Of a DNA stretch of 64,000 bases, positions 38,731-52,195 are shown piece after piece. The DNA is from Ficedula albicollis. Its lineage: Eukaryota > Chordata > Aves > Passeriformes > Muscicapidae. Within the stretch, counting starts at the first letter, position 1; every line of letters starts with the position of its first letter. Below the pieces are notes generated by a model that saw nothing but the letters and a program-made list of their open reading frames with translations, ran no database searches and was not told the DNA's origin. The position numbers and the translations under genes were made by a program. The stretch lies in NCBI RefSeq assembly GCF_000247815.1, contig NC_021674.1, positions 15,102,430 through 15,166,429 of the forward strand, read 5' to 3'.

Positions 38731-41345
38731 TTTTTATGACTTTGGGTATCAGTGTAGTCATGACCCACCAGCAGGGTGCCATCCCTGATTCTGGGGCTGG
38801 GCAGAGATGCCATGGCATCAGTCCCAGCACCGTAGTGCTGGGTGCACCAGTGTCCATCCCAACACTGCCACCAGGGCTGTGCCCAGAGAGGCCACGGGGA
38901 CATCAGAGAGGCCACCTGCAGCTCACTGCACAAGCCCAGCGCCTCCCTGCACCCACAGCTCTCCTTGGGCCTGGGACAGCTGTGGGTGCTGAGCAGCAGG
39001 AGGGAGGCAGTGGCAGAGAAAGAAAGAGGGAGAGGAGGAGCAGGAGGAAGGCAGCGATGAGGGTAGGACCTCCATCATCCTCATCTGGCCTGCTGGCTCC
39101 TGCAGCGCCACTTCTGGATTAGTTGTGATGCTACACCCCATGGCAGGGCAGGAGAGGTTCCCAGCCATGCACACACCACCCTGGGAATTATCTCTGCCTC
39201 CCCTGGCAGGAAGTTGATGGGATGTTCTACATCCCCTGGTCACCTTTTGGTCCCCAGCAGGGAAGGGTAAAAGCTGCTGTTCTGGCGGCTCAGAGGGAGC
39301 CATGGCTTGGGCAGCACCTCTGTCCTGCCCCACCATGGGCCTTTGTCCTGCCCCTGTGTCCTTTCCCACGGGGCAGGGCTGTGCAGGCACACCTGCCCTT
39401 GGGCTGGGGGAGCAGCAGGCACTGGCACTGGTTCTCCTCTCCTTCTGCAGCTCCTGGGCACTGAAGGAGCTGTGGGTGGCAACACTACAGGGGTAAGCTG
39501 GGAGATTCTGCAGGAGCAGCCAACAGGGGAACACAGCTCTGCAGCTGGGCAGAGGTGCCCCTGTGTTTGGAGGCGATGTTGCACACAGCTGCCTAAGAAA
39601 AGAGGAGAGGCAGCTGGAGTCTTATCCAGCTCCCTCCCTGTTCCTTCCCGCTGGCCAAAGGAGCCCGAGTGACCTATCTGCCAAGCATCTAACCCCTGGA
39701 GAAGGAGGTGAGCCACTGCCATGCAGTGTCTCTGCTCTGGGCTCTGTCCTCGAGCTCTGCTCCCCCAGCTGTGCAGCAGAGGCATCACTGTTCCCTTTCT
39801 TCCACTGCTTGTCTTTTCCCCGGTGGAGGACACTGGGTGCCAGAGTCTGGAGAGACTGGTTGAGGACCTGGCAAAGGTGAGAATGGCTGCCCTGTGGCTG
39901 GGCTGGGGTGCCAGGGATGTGTTGCTAATGGAGTGCTGTGGGAGGGAGGAAGGGTCTGCAGTGCCTCTCAACAAGCAGAGGAATTGGAGAGCCACCAGGA
40001 ACACCAGCATGTCCTTGCCACTGGCACTGGGAGAATTGCTGTTGTGCAGGGCAGAGAGCCCGGGAGGGCAGAGGGTCCCAGCTCTGCCACACTCAGGCTG
40101 CTGAAGCTGGGTGGCAGCTCCCCAATACCCTTTGTGTTGTGGGGCTGCTCTGTGAGCAGAGCCTGGTTCTTGCAGGCTGATCCCAAGCTAGGGCCTCAAA
40201 TGGCCCTGTCTGTCAGCAGAGGACAACTTTGCTGTACAGCAGGTGAGTTTTGGAAGGAAAGGCAGGCTTGTACTTTGGCTGAGCTGTGCTCACTTGTACC
40301 GTGAGCGTCACCATGCAGGTGTGGGACCCCAGGGGAGGACATCTGCCACCCACCTGGACGAGCAAGGACACCCCTTGGGTGGTAGCCACTGGGTAATGTT
40401 CTAGGGGGACAGAGAACCCTCACTGCTGCCCAGGGCTTGGAGGAGGGCAGGGCGAGGGCTGGGACAGGCTCTCCCAGTGACAGCCAGCTTGCAGGAGTCT
40501 CTGAGCCAAAGCCACACATCCAGCTGCCAGCTCCCTGCCTGTTCTGTCACTTTGCTCAGCACAGCAATGTCCACTTTTGGGATCTGTGCAGGTCCTCTGC
40601 TCCAACTCCCATCCTTGAGCAGGCTCATCCAGAGCAAGCTGCCCAGGACAGTTCATCCACTGGTAGCTATAGCAGTCCAAAAAGGGACTTCTTTCAAAGC
40701 AGGACATTTCTCTTCTTCCATCCTTCGTATTTACCAGTGAGCTGAAGTTGAGTGGTTGCTTTTTTACACAGCAGTGTAGTAACAGCTGGAGTGTAAAAGA
40801 GCCAAAGGAGACTTTTGCAAAGGTCTCTGAGTTCCTGCCTTTTCTGTGAAAAGGGCAGGTTTTAAACTATCATTTCTCCTTTAGTCATGGCATTGCTCAG
40901 AATCAGCAATTAAAGCAGTCACTCAGAATGGAAAGATTTTCTTTCTCTTGGACCTGCCTTAATTCCAGCATCTTGGGGATTGAAAGCTGGCACAGCAGGC
41001 CTGCCAGAGATATTCCCACAGCTTGGCTGGTGTGCAGCAAGGAGAACCTGTCTTCAGCCACCATGGTCATATCCTGGAAAAACAGCTTGTGTTCCCGACC
41101 AGGCCCTTGAAGGGAGAAAAGAGCAGCAATGCAGACACAGCATTTGCCCACAGCCCAGGGCAAACCAGCCCAGACTGTCTGTGCTGCTGGGCCTGTGGAG
41201 GTTGTCGGGGCACACAGGATTCAACCTGAATTGCCTCCACGAGCCACAGCTGTCAGGAGCCTGTGCACAAGGACCCAGGAGCTGGTCCTGGAAATCACTG
41301 ACCCAAGACATGGAAAGCTTTCAGCAACTGTGCCTATCCTGAAAT
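38731..41345. other. GC-richer block with exon-like segments
   Basis: This 2.6-kb block is clearly richer in G and C than its neighbours and has many overlapping open frames on both strands (up to 256 codons, minus strand 39240-40010), none with a known domain. Two plus-strand segments have splice-like borders: 39829-39876 (acceptor 'cggtggag', donor 'aaaggtgaga') and 40176-40242 (acceptor 'ttcttgcag', donor 'cagcaggtgagt'). Both are open in one frame. It could be part of a gene, a pseudogene or an unrecognised repeat; I do not recognise a protein. Confidence 0.35.
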
Positions 41346-43674
41346 AAATTGTGCCGTGTGCATCCATTTCTCTTAAAACTCCAAGAAAAAGAGGCTTTCT
41401 CCTGAAAACGCCTTTTCCTGGGGAAGAGGCACCAGGGAGGGTTTGAGAGGGAGAACTTCACATAGTGCAGGGAACCAGATGTACAACAATTTTTTTTCTT
41501 GTTTGCTTGTTTTGGTGGTGGTTTTGTTGCTGTTGAATTAAAGAAGAGGTTGCAGGGAGGGCCTTGATGTTTGTTATAAATTCTCACCAGGCTGAACAAA
41601 GACAACAGGCCATGAGTCAGGGAACTCCTGTTCTTTACTGTGTAGTCATTCAACTCCAGCAGCCAGCCCACTATTGAGACTCAAAAGGTGTTGACTAACG
41701 AGCCCTTAAATTTGTACAATAGACTTCCACGTGTGGTGGCTAATAAGCCTTTAATTTTGTACTGTACACTTCCATAAATTTTCAAGTCCTCAAAAGAAAC
41801 TTCTCAAGGGGGCTGGCTCACACGTCACAACACACTTCCACAAGCTCCCCACTCCCACAACAAACAGTATGGGATAGAAAATGATAGCCATGCTTTGCCC
41901 AAGCAAAGCAAGGGAGAAAAGAAATAGAAGTGGAGAAGAGAAAACAGAGAATATCATCAGGTCCAGGGCTGAGGCAAACAGTGAAAGAGAGGGGAAAAAA
42001 GAGAGTGAGGGGCTCTGGCCCACTTCCTTTCATGGTTAACGTGATGTAGACCTCTTAACTAAACCAGATTTTTCTCACCCCTTTGTTCACACATGCACAG
42101 CCAGCCCTTGGAACCCTCCTCCATGGAGTGAGTCCAGGCTGAGACCTGAGCACAAGTCTCTGGGCAGAGCAGGAGGCTGGCTTAGTTCAGCACTGCCCCA
42201 CCTCCACAGGACCCTCTCTTCTAATCACAGTTTTCCTGCCACAACAGTCAGAATGTTGTATTATGCCTGGTGCTTCACTAGTCCACAACTGGAAACAAGC
42301 TGAAGTACGTACGAGTGCTGTAACGTACAATCCATTGCAGAAGGATTTCAAATTGATCTGTAAGCTTCTGTTCCTTTGAGCTCAGATTACTTACTGGAAA
42401 TAAATGCTAAGTGGACTGAATTATTCCTGTCCTCCCATCTTTTCATTCCACCTCTTCTTCTACTCTAGTGGATAGCCTTATAAAAGTGCACAACCCTGGA
42501 CTGGGAACTACATCCTCAAATCTGCCCCTCTTCATCATGTTCTTTTGGGCTCTCAAACTCTGCGCTGTTTTATGCACTACTGAAAATGTCTTTTATTGCA
42601 GATTATTGTATTCTGGCCGCAGAAAATGTTCTAAAAATCTTAACAAACATTTTCCTATGGGCTTTTTTCCTGCTTGCACAGATCAATCAGATTTCCATCA
42701 AATGAATCTGCTGCTGTGGGACTTCTAGAGGTTTCAGTTCTCAGTATTTTCCTCTGGGATTCAATCAATTTGAGCCTAATGCTTAGGCTCATTTCAGTGA
42801 TTAGTAAGTCTCCTATTGAGTGTAACTGGGTAGACCCTGGGCACAGTTCAGATTTTCAGCTAATGTACAGAATAATTTGTTACAGATAATGTTGCAGAAC
42901 AATTTAATTGATTCCTTTATGCTCACCATCTTGCTGAGATAGACCATGTCTTCTCAAATTTACTCTTTATTTCGGAAGTTATATGGGCACCTCATTGACC
43001 TCTGTCTTAACTAGGAAGTTAAAGCTGGCCCCAGTGATAAGTCAGGCTGGCATGATTGGAGCCTTTGCTCTCTGATCTTTTCTGAGAATTAGATAAAAAT
43101 GTGTGGTGGCACACTGCAGCCTTCTTCCACACTCCTCTTTCATATTTCTGGGTGATATTACCTGGAGTGGAATCAGCTATTCTAATCTTTTCAGGGTCTT
43201 CCTTCTCTACTATATTTGCTCCCCAAAAAAGCTGTTGATCAGGAGAAGCTATTATGATGTGCCTGACTTCAGCACATGGGAATTTGTTTCTGGTCAGTGT
43301 CACCGGTGCAGGCACTGTACAGATCCAAATGGCTCTGCCACCTGTAGAGGAGATGTTCCCTTTGGGACACTATGGAAAAAGCCCTGAGGTGCCTGGAGAC
43401 AAGGCAATGGGAGGATGATCTTTGCCTGCATTTGGGTGGTGATGCAGCCTTGCATGCCTAAGGCACACATAGCACTCAATGAAAAAATCTGCATGAGCTA
43501 AAATAAAGTAAGTAGGATTCTGAGACAAATGGCAGCTAACAGACTGTTATTTACCACTGCCAAGGAAATTAGGTAATGCATCAAAGCATGTAGATATATA
43601 CTTTTTCCACTGTATTACTTTGTTTCATTCCCACAAACCACAAGAAAGTTAGAGCTGAAAACTGAAATGAAGAG
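41346..43674. other. No gene seen; weak old duplication near 41.7 kb
   Basis: Unique sequence. Around 41692-41780 two degenerate copies of a unit of about 46 bp share 'gactaa' or 'gctaa', 'gagccctt' or 'aagccttt', 'tttgta' and 'acttcca'. The frames at 43019-43315 (minus) and 43103-43387 (plus) overlap in opposite directions and match nothing I recognise. Confidence 0.5.
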
Positions 43675-43798
43675 GTGTCTTTATTAATAGTATTTTAATG
43701 ACATAGGAACAGCTGTTAATACTTTGAAAGAGAAAAGTGTCTTTATTAATAGTATTTTAATGACACAGGAACAGCTGTTAATACTTTGAAAGAGAAAA
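43675..43798. repeat. 62-bp tandem duplication (43675-43736 and 43737-43798)
   Basis: The unit starts 'gtgtctttattaatag' and ends 'tttgaaagagaaaa'. It has one internal mismatch ('acatagg' against 'acacagg'). Confidence 0.96.
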
Positions 43799-44660
43799 AG
43801 TGAAAATGTGAAAATGGACCCATTAATGCATGAAGAGAGGCAAAGAAATCAATGAGGGATCTCCAGTGGTTGAGTTGCTGGCCTGCTTTTTCATCTCCTT
43901 TTTTTAATTGGTCTTTAACAGGGAGAGTGGTACGGACAATTGGAAAGGAATAGAAGCCTGGCCAATACAGCTGCTAATGAAGGCCAGGTAAGGAAATACT
44001 TTGTTCAACTCTGTGATAGGTTGGAATCAGCAGATCTGGACAATATGCTTCCCAGGTTTTTAATTTAGCTAATGAATTGACTCTGTCGCTGGCAATTAAT
44101 TTTGAAAAGTGGAGGAAAACCAAGGTAGTCTCAAAGGATGTGGGGGGGGATAAAATACAGTGCTAACCTTTTCTGTGGAGGGGAAAAGTCACATTGGTAG
44201 GTCTGCATTTCAGCATCAGCAAAAAAGTGAGAGAGAACAAGTCAGACAGCGGACTTCTGTGGAAGCACAGTGGGGTGTGAGAGGTGAGGGCGTGACACCC
44301 GTGGAAGGCACATTCTGCTGATAAAGGACTCACACACCTCAAGCATTAAGATATTAATGCCAGGAAAAATGTATTACCTGTTTGGGATCTAATTTCTACT
44401 GTTTAGATGTTGGAAAAGACCCAGTGAATTTCACATACCCACATTCTATCAAACCTTTGCCAGAAATATTACTGGGGTAATAGACCTGAGCAATACCATG
44501 CAGCCTCAAAATCAGTCAGAAGACTCTTGGAAATGGAGTACTGTGTGTGAAAGATGAGTTTATAATAGACTGAGCAAGTATCAGAAATTGCTTTGCTCTA
44601 GCACTTCTGCTGGTACTTAGCTGAGAATATAAACAGTCAGCTCCTTAGGCAATACTGCTT
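43799..44660. other. No gene seen
   Basis: Unique sequence with a short G run near 44145. Nothing was recognised. Confidence 0.6.
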
Positions 44661-44839
44661 TGGGAAGGCTTCACCACAGCCAAAGGTGGAGATCTTGATT
44701 TGGACAGACATACTAGAGTGTCACCAAAGCAAAAGGAGAAAATACTGTTGCTGGGAAGGCTTCACCACAGCCAAAGGCGGAGATCTTGATTTGGACAGAC
44801 ATATTAGACTGTCACCAAAGCAAAAGGAGAAAATACTGT
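44661..44839. repeat. 91-bp tandem duplication (44661-44751 and 44752-44839)
   Basis: The unit starts 'tgggaaggcttcaccaca' and ends 'gagaaaatactgttg'. The copies differ at about three positions. A partial word 'aatactg' just before the first copy shows where the repeat boundary lies. Confidence 0.95.
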
Positions 44840-46834
44840 TGAGGAACAAAGCCAAGGAGATTATGTGTAGGAGCAGTGTTTTCAGCTAGATTTTGGAAAG
44901 AAATAGTGACTACTGAGTATCTGCACTCCTGGTGGTGTAGAGGGAGATGTCATTCATGTATTCCCTCTTCCATTGAATTCCTACAAGCAGTATCTGCTGT
45001 CTGTACTCTGGGTGTGATGTTAGATCCAAGGTGCAGTGGCAAGGCCTCAAGACAAAGTGTCTGCACACAATTATTTCAAAGAGACAGCTGAGGATGGGGA
45101 CTGGTTCTGGATAAAATTTTCAGTATCTAGACATGTCATCTTGGAAGGAAGAATACAGAGGGAGCTGGCAATGGGTCTGGTGATGCACATTTTGTTAGGG
45201 ACTGTACAGGAAGAGAGTAAACTTTAAGGAGAAGCAGCCTTAGTCCATCCGTGTGGTGCACTCTTGCTTCCTAAGCCTGCTGAGCTAAACTGCCTGACAG
45301 ACCCCTTAGGCCACCAGGATCCAGCTGCCAGCCCAGCCTGTACTCTGGCAGATCTTCCCTCACTAGGGTTAGGCTGAACTCTTGATCAATTACCATCTGA
45401 TCCATGCTGCTCACAATCCAGAGCTTGTAACTGAGGGGCCAGACCAGAAAGCCTGTAAATATCCACTGTACTGACTTCAGTGAAGCTACTTTGGATTTAC
45501 ACTAATGAGGCAGAAAGTAGATTGTGGCTCTTGCTCATCACTCTGTAATCACTCTGGCTCCCTGAGACAAAGGCAGTGAATCAACAATGCTCATTATTTC
45601 ATTTACTGCTTTGCTTAAGCCACCTGCCCTTTCTTTAGCTATTGAGTGTTTTTAAAGTAGCCTTCCATTTGCCAAGATAAAGCATAATAGCCTCTTTTAT
45701 TACCTTGGATTTTTGTCTTCCTCATCATGTCAATTAGTGTTTGCATTTTAACAGAGATCCTGCCTGAAAGCATTCTATCCTCTAATGTCACAATTAGTGT
45801 TTCTTTCTGTTGGACCAATTATAGGTGATAATGTTACTATTTGACAGTGTTTGTGTTCTAATTAAGTGCCTGATTGCAAATTTGGTTCTCAATTCCAGCC
45901 AAGCTGCTTCTTTTTCCTAGGTTATTCCCTAGCCACAGCTATCCACAGATCCCTGAATTATGCATGGAAAATAAAAATAGATGAGTCACCACTTCTATGA
46001 AATATTTTCTAACTTTCATCCAGATTCATCTTTCTTCTTTGTTATTGAGTACCCTGAGCATTTTTTCTTATTTGGTGGGAATCTTTATCAAGGACAGAGC
46101 ATGCCACAGATAAAAGCAGAGTGGAGCTTCTGAATGACAAGTTTAATCCATCACTTAAAGCTCCTGCTTTCAAGTGTCAGCCTTGAACCACTGATTGTTA
46201 ATATCACCCAGCACCAGGGTGCATCAGTACAACTGTTTTGCCCATTAAGAAAAACAAACAAATCAACGCTGAGTGTCAGGTTATAAAATGGGAAACCCCA
46301 TACTATAAAGCAGGTTTGGGGACAAAAATGAAGATGAATTACTGTGTTTATAAAGGGGGAAATGTCATTCTCATTCATATATATATATATATGTATGTGT
46401 GTATGTATGTATGAATTCATCTTTTATTTAGCACTATGCAGAACAGCAGGGGGACATTTGAGAGCATTGCCTGTCCTGTAATTCTGCTTGCCCCACCTTG
46501 CATAAAAGAAGGGATCTACTCCTAAATCTGCACCAGTTTGCAAAAATCTTTGGATACTGGTGTGCACAAGAGAACTTATAAAGTTCATGTGTAAGAACAG
46601 ACCATGCTGGAAAACACCACATTTGTGTAGAGTGTGTTGTGGTTTTCATACCTTGTAAGATCCAATACATCACCAATGGAGTGTGATTTTTTTCCCTGAT
46701 CACCTGAATGAGCAATACACAGGCACAAGTACAATCTTGCCTTGCTTCAGTGCCCTCAAGTGAATTGTGCTCACAAGAGGGAAAAGGCCAATTTTATGGC
46801 ATTTGAAGTGATGGTTGAAATTTTAAAAGCAGTC
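44840..46834. other. No gene seen; AT-rich, possibly constrained stretch at 45.55-46.0 kb
   Basis: Unique sequence. 45550-46000 is AT-rich with repeated 'caattagtgttt' words about 60 bp apart and several ATTA-type motifs. It has the look of conserved noncoding DNA, but this cannot be tested from one sequence. Confidence 0.45.
46377..46413. repeat. (AT)n/(GTAT)n microsatellite
   Basis: About nine AT dinucleotides followed by 'gtatgtgtgtatgtatgtatg'-type units, a compound microsatellite. Confidence 0.9.
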
Positions 46835-46891
46835 AAGCTAGCTAAAACATTCCTGTTTCACAAAGCTAGCTAAAACATTCCTGCTTCACAG
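46835..46891. repeat. 28-bp tandem duplication
   Basis: 'aagctagctaaaacattcct' recurs at an offset of 28 bp, with one mismatch later in the unit ('tgtttcac' against 'tgcttcac'). Confidence 0.93.
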
Positions 46892-49800
46892 ATACCAAAG
46901 GACCTTGCAATGGAATTCTGTATCTGGGAAGGAATTTCTCCTAGAGAACTCAGTTGATCACATTAATTCAAAATGTGAAATGGAAAATGTTCCAGCATAA
47001 TGTAATGTCCCAGTGTGGAGCCTGGTCCTGTACTGACTGACACAAATTGCAGATCACAGAAACAGAGCCTCACTAGAAAACTCTTGGTGGGGCTTTGCTT
47101 TTGCGCTGCCAAGAGCTCTCACTGCTGCCCAGGTACTTATGAGGCAGCTCCCAAGGACATTTATCTGAACAGACTGTGAAACCAATGAAGGTTTGGACAC
47201 AGGATCCCTGTCTCTAGACCTTGCAGAGGAAGAGCAACCTGTAGCTCAGCTTCCGTGAGTTACCAGATCTGGTACTAAATCTTTTATAGCTTAGGGGACT
47301 TTCCCTGTGGGTGCTCTGCATTTCTGATACATTTCTTTAGGGTTTGAGTTAAACATATGGCTAAAATATACAGATGTGCTTATGGAAAGATTTAGAAGCA
47401 CTATCTCCTTTTACTTTCAGCACAAGGAAATAATTAAACACTGTGCACATTTCTCAGCCTCCCTTCCCTTGCCGCTCTCATGTGTTTGATATGCTCAGGA
47501 GTTCTCTTGAGGTCATGGCTTTTCCTCTGAAACACAGAACCTGCCTCCCTTGTGTAGCTATATCCCTTCTCCCTTAGCTAGTCCCCCTCTCAAGAAGGAG
47601 AGCTGCCTTTCTCCTTCCTGTCCAGAATTCATATGCCTGAAATTCTTCTGCATTTTGTACAGGTCATTGTGCTTTGTGGCTTTCAAGGCTTCTACTGACT
47701 TTGAACCTCTTGTCTGGGACTGTAAAGAGCTGACTTTGTGTCCATGCTACATTGGAATGCTTTTCACATAAATCCCAGGTATTCATGCTTTTGCTGTTTC
47801 AGAGCATCAGCCAGACCACCTTCTTAGCAGCCAGACATGCTCCCCCCAACATTGCTGTGAATAAAGGCTTTCTGTTTTCTAGGCTCGTGGCTTGACACCT
47901 CAGTGGGGTTTGAAACAATTTTTGAGCTCCTTATAGGCAACAGGTCTCCTGTATCTCATTCTCTGGAAATGGAATAAGTTCACTGGAGGTCTTTGGATTA
48001 TTATGTTGGGAACACAGGTCACATCTTAACTTATTGCAAATGGAGTGAAAGAGACCTTTTCTGAGAGGTGACCTTAAATTTGGCTGGTGTATACAACCGA
48101 CCATTTCATTTGATGCTTGTTGTGTTATCACAGAAGCATGATTTTCCCCATTTCAAAGCAAAAAATACTCACAGTTATTTACTTTTGTCTGTGAGGCTAA
48201 TTTAATGCTGAGTCGAGCATTGTGAGAGAAATAATGAACAGTAAGTGCATATGTAAGAAACTTTAGGGAGTGGATTTCTCAGTCTGCTGATAAGGTGGCA
48301 TTTAGGGCTGACAGCAGAATCAGCAAAGTGTTTAAAAAATGAAGATGAACCCACTGCACCTAGGAGTTGCTTTTCCTCATTAATTTTCAAATGTACTCCT
48401 TCCCCAAATCTCAGTAACTGCCCAAGAGAGGGTGACTCCCTCAGCTGTTGGACGGGACAAGGCATGGTAAAGAATCCTTGAAGAATAAGTAGAGATATTG
48501 CCTTTCTGTAGGACAGATCTGTAAAATTTCCATTTGCCTTTGCTCTAAATTTTTAGGTTGGATAAAAAGGGCAGTAATACTCAACTGCAGAAGATTTTCT
48601 TCTGTTTCTGAAAAATGTAGTGCTGTTGCAGGCACATTTGGAACATGTTTGTGATACCCAGTAGTGACTGCAGTGCCTAACTTCAAATGGGAAAGTGTTG
48701 GCTGAGGGCCTAATTTTTGTATGCAATGAACAAATATCTTTGCCATTAGCTTCAGTGAGATTGTTGCTCAGCATCTGTGAGGTGCTACTCTGTGCACCCA
48801 GATGTTGCTGATATCAGCTTTATACACCCTGCCAAACACAGGAGGGTTTTTTATTAAAAACCCCCAAAATTATGGAATGACCTCATATAAATATAGTATT
48901 TAATTTCATTGTAGATTCAGGAAAAAAATCAAAGTTCTGTAGATTGCAGAGTGTAATGGAAACTGTCCTCAGGAGTCCTCTTCACATGCCTGCCAATTTT
49001 AATGGAGCAGTTGGTTTCAGATAAATTAGAGATATATTATCTCCCAGAGGAGATAATAGGTTGAAGAAGCCAGAGATCTGTTTCACAGTTTCTCTTGGTG
49101 CAGCATGGCTATGAAACCCTGCTGTGCTAATTTGGTATTGTTTCACAGTGCTTTGACATACATACAAGAGGAGCTGTGCTAGCAGGGTCACAGATCTCCG
49201 AGACAAAGCTGAGGAAGCTCAGCAGCTCTCGTGCTTGAAGTACTGGTGATTCTGAGAACTGAAGGAACACCATGTGGTCGTGGAATAATATATGATAAAG
49301 GAACCCTGCCCTCATCTTCAGATTACTAATCCTTTCTTCTTGGCTAAAGTTTCCTCTGCCTGAGTGTCTACAAAAATGAAACTCATTGCCTGTGTACCAC
49401 GTGAAACCAGGTTTACTGTAGTTTGAGAGGTCCTGAGATACATCTGACAGGCACTATTATTTACTTGAAGCAGCATTTTGTTAATATCTTGAAGGTCTTG
49501 GGTTACAAAAGCCTCTAAAATCATTCATTGAGACGTGCAGACATATTTATAATTGCTTCTTGTTTTCAAATAGACGCAGATGCTAGAAGTTGAAAAATGG
49601 TGCATCCTTCCTCTGCAGTAGTTCCTAGGAATTCAGTGATGCCCTCTGATCCTCTGTTCCTATGGGAAGCTAAATGATAGGGCATAAAACAAACGCTAAA
49701 TTTACAGATCTTTCAGGTAATGGAGAAAAAGCCCATTTAATAGAGAACTGAGTCTTTTCAAGAAAGTACTGCAGCTTTGTATGATGATATTCTTAGTGAT

Positions 49801-50909
49801 TAAAGAGGGTGTTTTATAAAAGCTGCATAATCAGGCTGGTATTTTGTCTGAAATGACCCTTTTAGTCATCTTTCTATTCCATGGGAAGCTTTAATACTGA
49901 CAAGCATAAACAAGCTAGGGTAAACCTTGAATTTACTGTTATTAATAGGTTTCAATCTGCTGCAATATCATCCTATGTCTCTCCAGGCAATTAAAGTTGT
50001 TTCTTGCTTTTAAAGGAGCTTTAATGGGTGCAGCCAATGGACCATCCATTATCATGAATGAACTCAGTTACTATCTTAGTCACGATCAATATTTGCTTAC
50101 ACCAAGTTAGGAAAAATACTGAAAGCTTACAGAGTGGTTAAATGTCTGCTGATGTTAAGACAGCAGGAAAGCCTGAGATCATTGAGAAATGTACCCTTAA
50201 ATAAGTGCAGTTTGTCTTGATATTTCTGTAGTCATCTAGGAAATAAGTGCTGATGATCATCTTTTCTGACACTGGTACTGCAAATTTGCATCAAGGAGCT
50301 AAAGAATAACTAAATGTCTCAGTGGGGAAAGGTTAAAAATTAACTCGTTGTTTCACTGTTATGATGAAGAATGAGTTCTAAGAAGCAAATTCACTACAAA
50401 ATGCTCTGCAAATAAGCCAAGCAGACAAACATTCATGTTCATACATGTGACTGGCCTAAGTGGGAGACCCATTGGTAGACAGTGTCTCTGGGCTGAGGCC
50501 AACCAGCTCTGTAAGGACTGGAATATTGTGCCCCATTGGTCTGGCTTTGCTTACCCTGCAGAGAACAGGCAGCATGCTGGGGCCAGAAGGATCAATAGTC
50601 TCAGAAGGGGCTGAGGAGCAAATTTCATCAAAACCACGTCAACAGCCTCCCACAGGAGTCAGCTTCATCATCCCAGTTGATGACTTAATCGCTCCAGAGA
50701 GCAGCTATTTGGTGATTCCAGTGTTGGAAGGGGAGTCCAAAGTTTCTGAACTCTTGTTGCTTTTTCTCTGATTGAGTCACTTAACATTTCTGCTTCAGTT
50801 TCCAGTTTGAAAAACTGACTTCATACTCTGGGAATTGAAAGGCAGCTAGGAATAAAGAAACTGAAAGAGTAAGAGAAGCTATCAAAAGCAGTTCCAGGCT
50901 TTAGGACAT
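46892..50909. other. No gene seen over about 4 kb
   Basis: Unique sequence. An 'aataaa' near 47861 followed by 'ggctttctgttttctagg' looks vaguely like an LTR R-U5 end, but no start or target-site duplication was found. Open frames are short and lack domains. Confidence 0.55.
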
Positions 50910-51512
<603 letters not shown>

Positions 51513-52049
51513 TCATTTCCCTAGCAGTCAGAATGTTATTTTGTCCTGGAAGATCCTCAATGGGAGAGCCTGAAAACCTCCACCTTTTTCAGGTTTTACT
51601 GTCTTAGATGATTAAGGTTGCCTTTGCTTTAGCAAAGCCATGAAAGGCTGACCTATATTTCAAAACAGGTTAGGATACAATTAATTTCTTTGGGCCTTAC
51701 TTGGAAGATGTCCCAGAGTATCCACAGAGCCTGCCAAGCAAGCCATCAACTAAAGATTACAGATTTCTGATGGAGAGGTTTGTTTATGGTCTATTCCCTA
51801 CATTGTGATAGAATCATTCTGGCCAGGTGAAAGGAAGGCAAGAACTTCCAATTAATCATTTACACTTCACAAATAAATTGTTAAAGTAACAATGGGTCAG
51901 TCATCTATTCTTACTGAATCTTAATTATCTGTCTTGAAAACGAGCTGAGATCACTGCTGCACACACGACATACAGTTGAGATTCTGTTGCAAGTACTAAT
52001 TTGTATCATACTTTGCAAAGATGTGAAAAGCTTAGCTGGATTCAAAGGG
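51513..52049. other. No gene seen
   Basis: Unique sequence with nothing recognised. Confidence 0.6.
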
Positions 52050-52195
52050 TGACAAAACTGATGTCAGAAAAATGCATCTAGGTCTATTAAAAAGAAAGTT
52101 GTGGCTTCCCCCAAACCCCTCATGACAAAACTAATGTCAGAAAAATGCATCTAGGTCTATTGAAAAGAAAGTTGTGGCTTCCCCCAAACCCCTCA
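52050..52195. repeat. 73-bp tandem duplication (52050-52122 and 52123-52195)
   Basis: The unit starts 'tgacaaaact' and ends 'cccccaaacccctca'. There are two mismatches ('actgatg' against 'actaatg', 'attaaaa' against 'attgaaa'). Confidence 0.96.

Noticed and set aside
39240..40010. 256-codon minus-strand open frame
   Set aside because: It overlaps several open frames on the other strand in GC-richer DNA and has no recognisable domain or conserved motif; its composition looks like stop-poor noncoding sequence.
43019..43387. Overlapping plus and minus open frames with protein-like residues
   Set aside because: Opposite-strand frames overlap almost completely and neither matches a family I recognise; chance is more likely.
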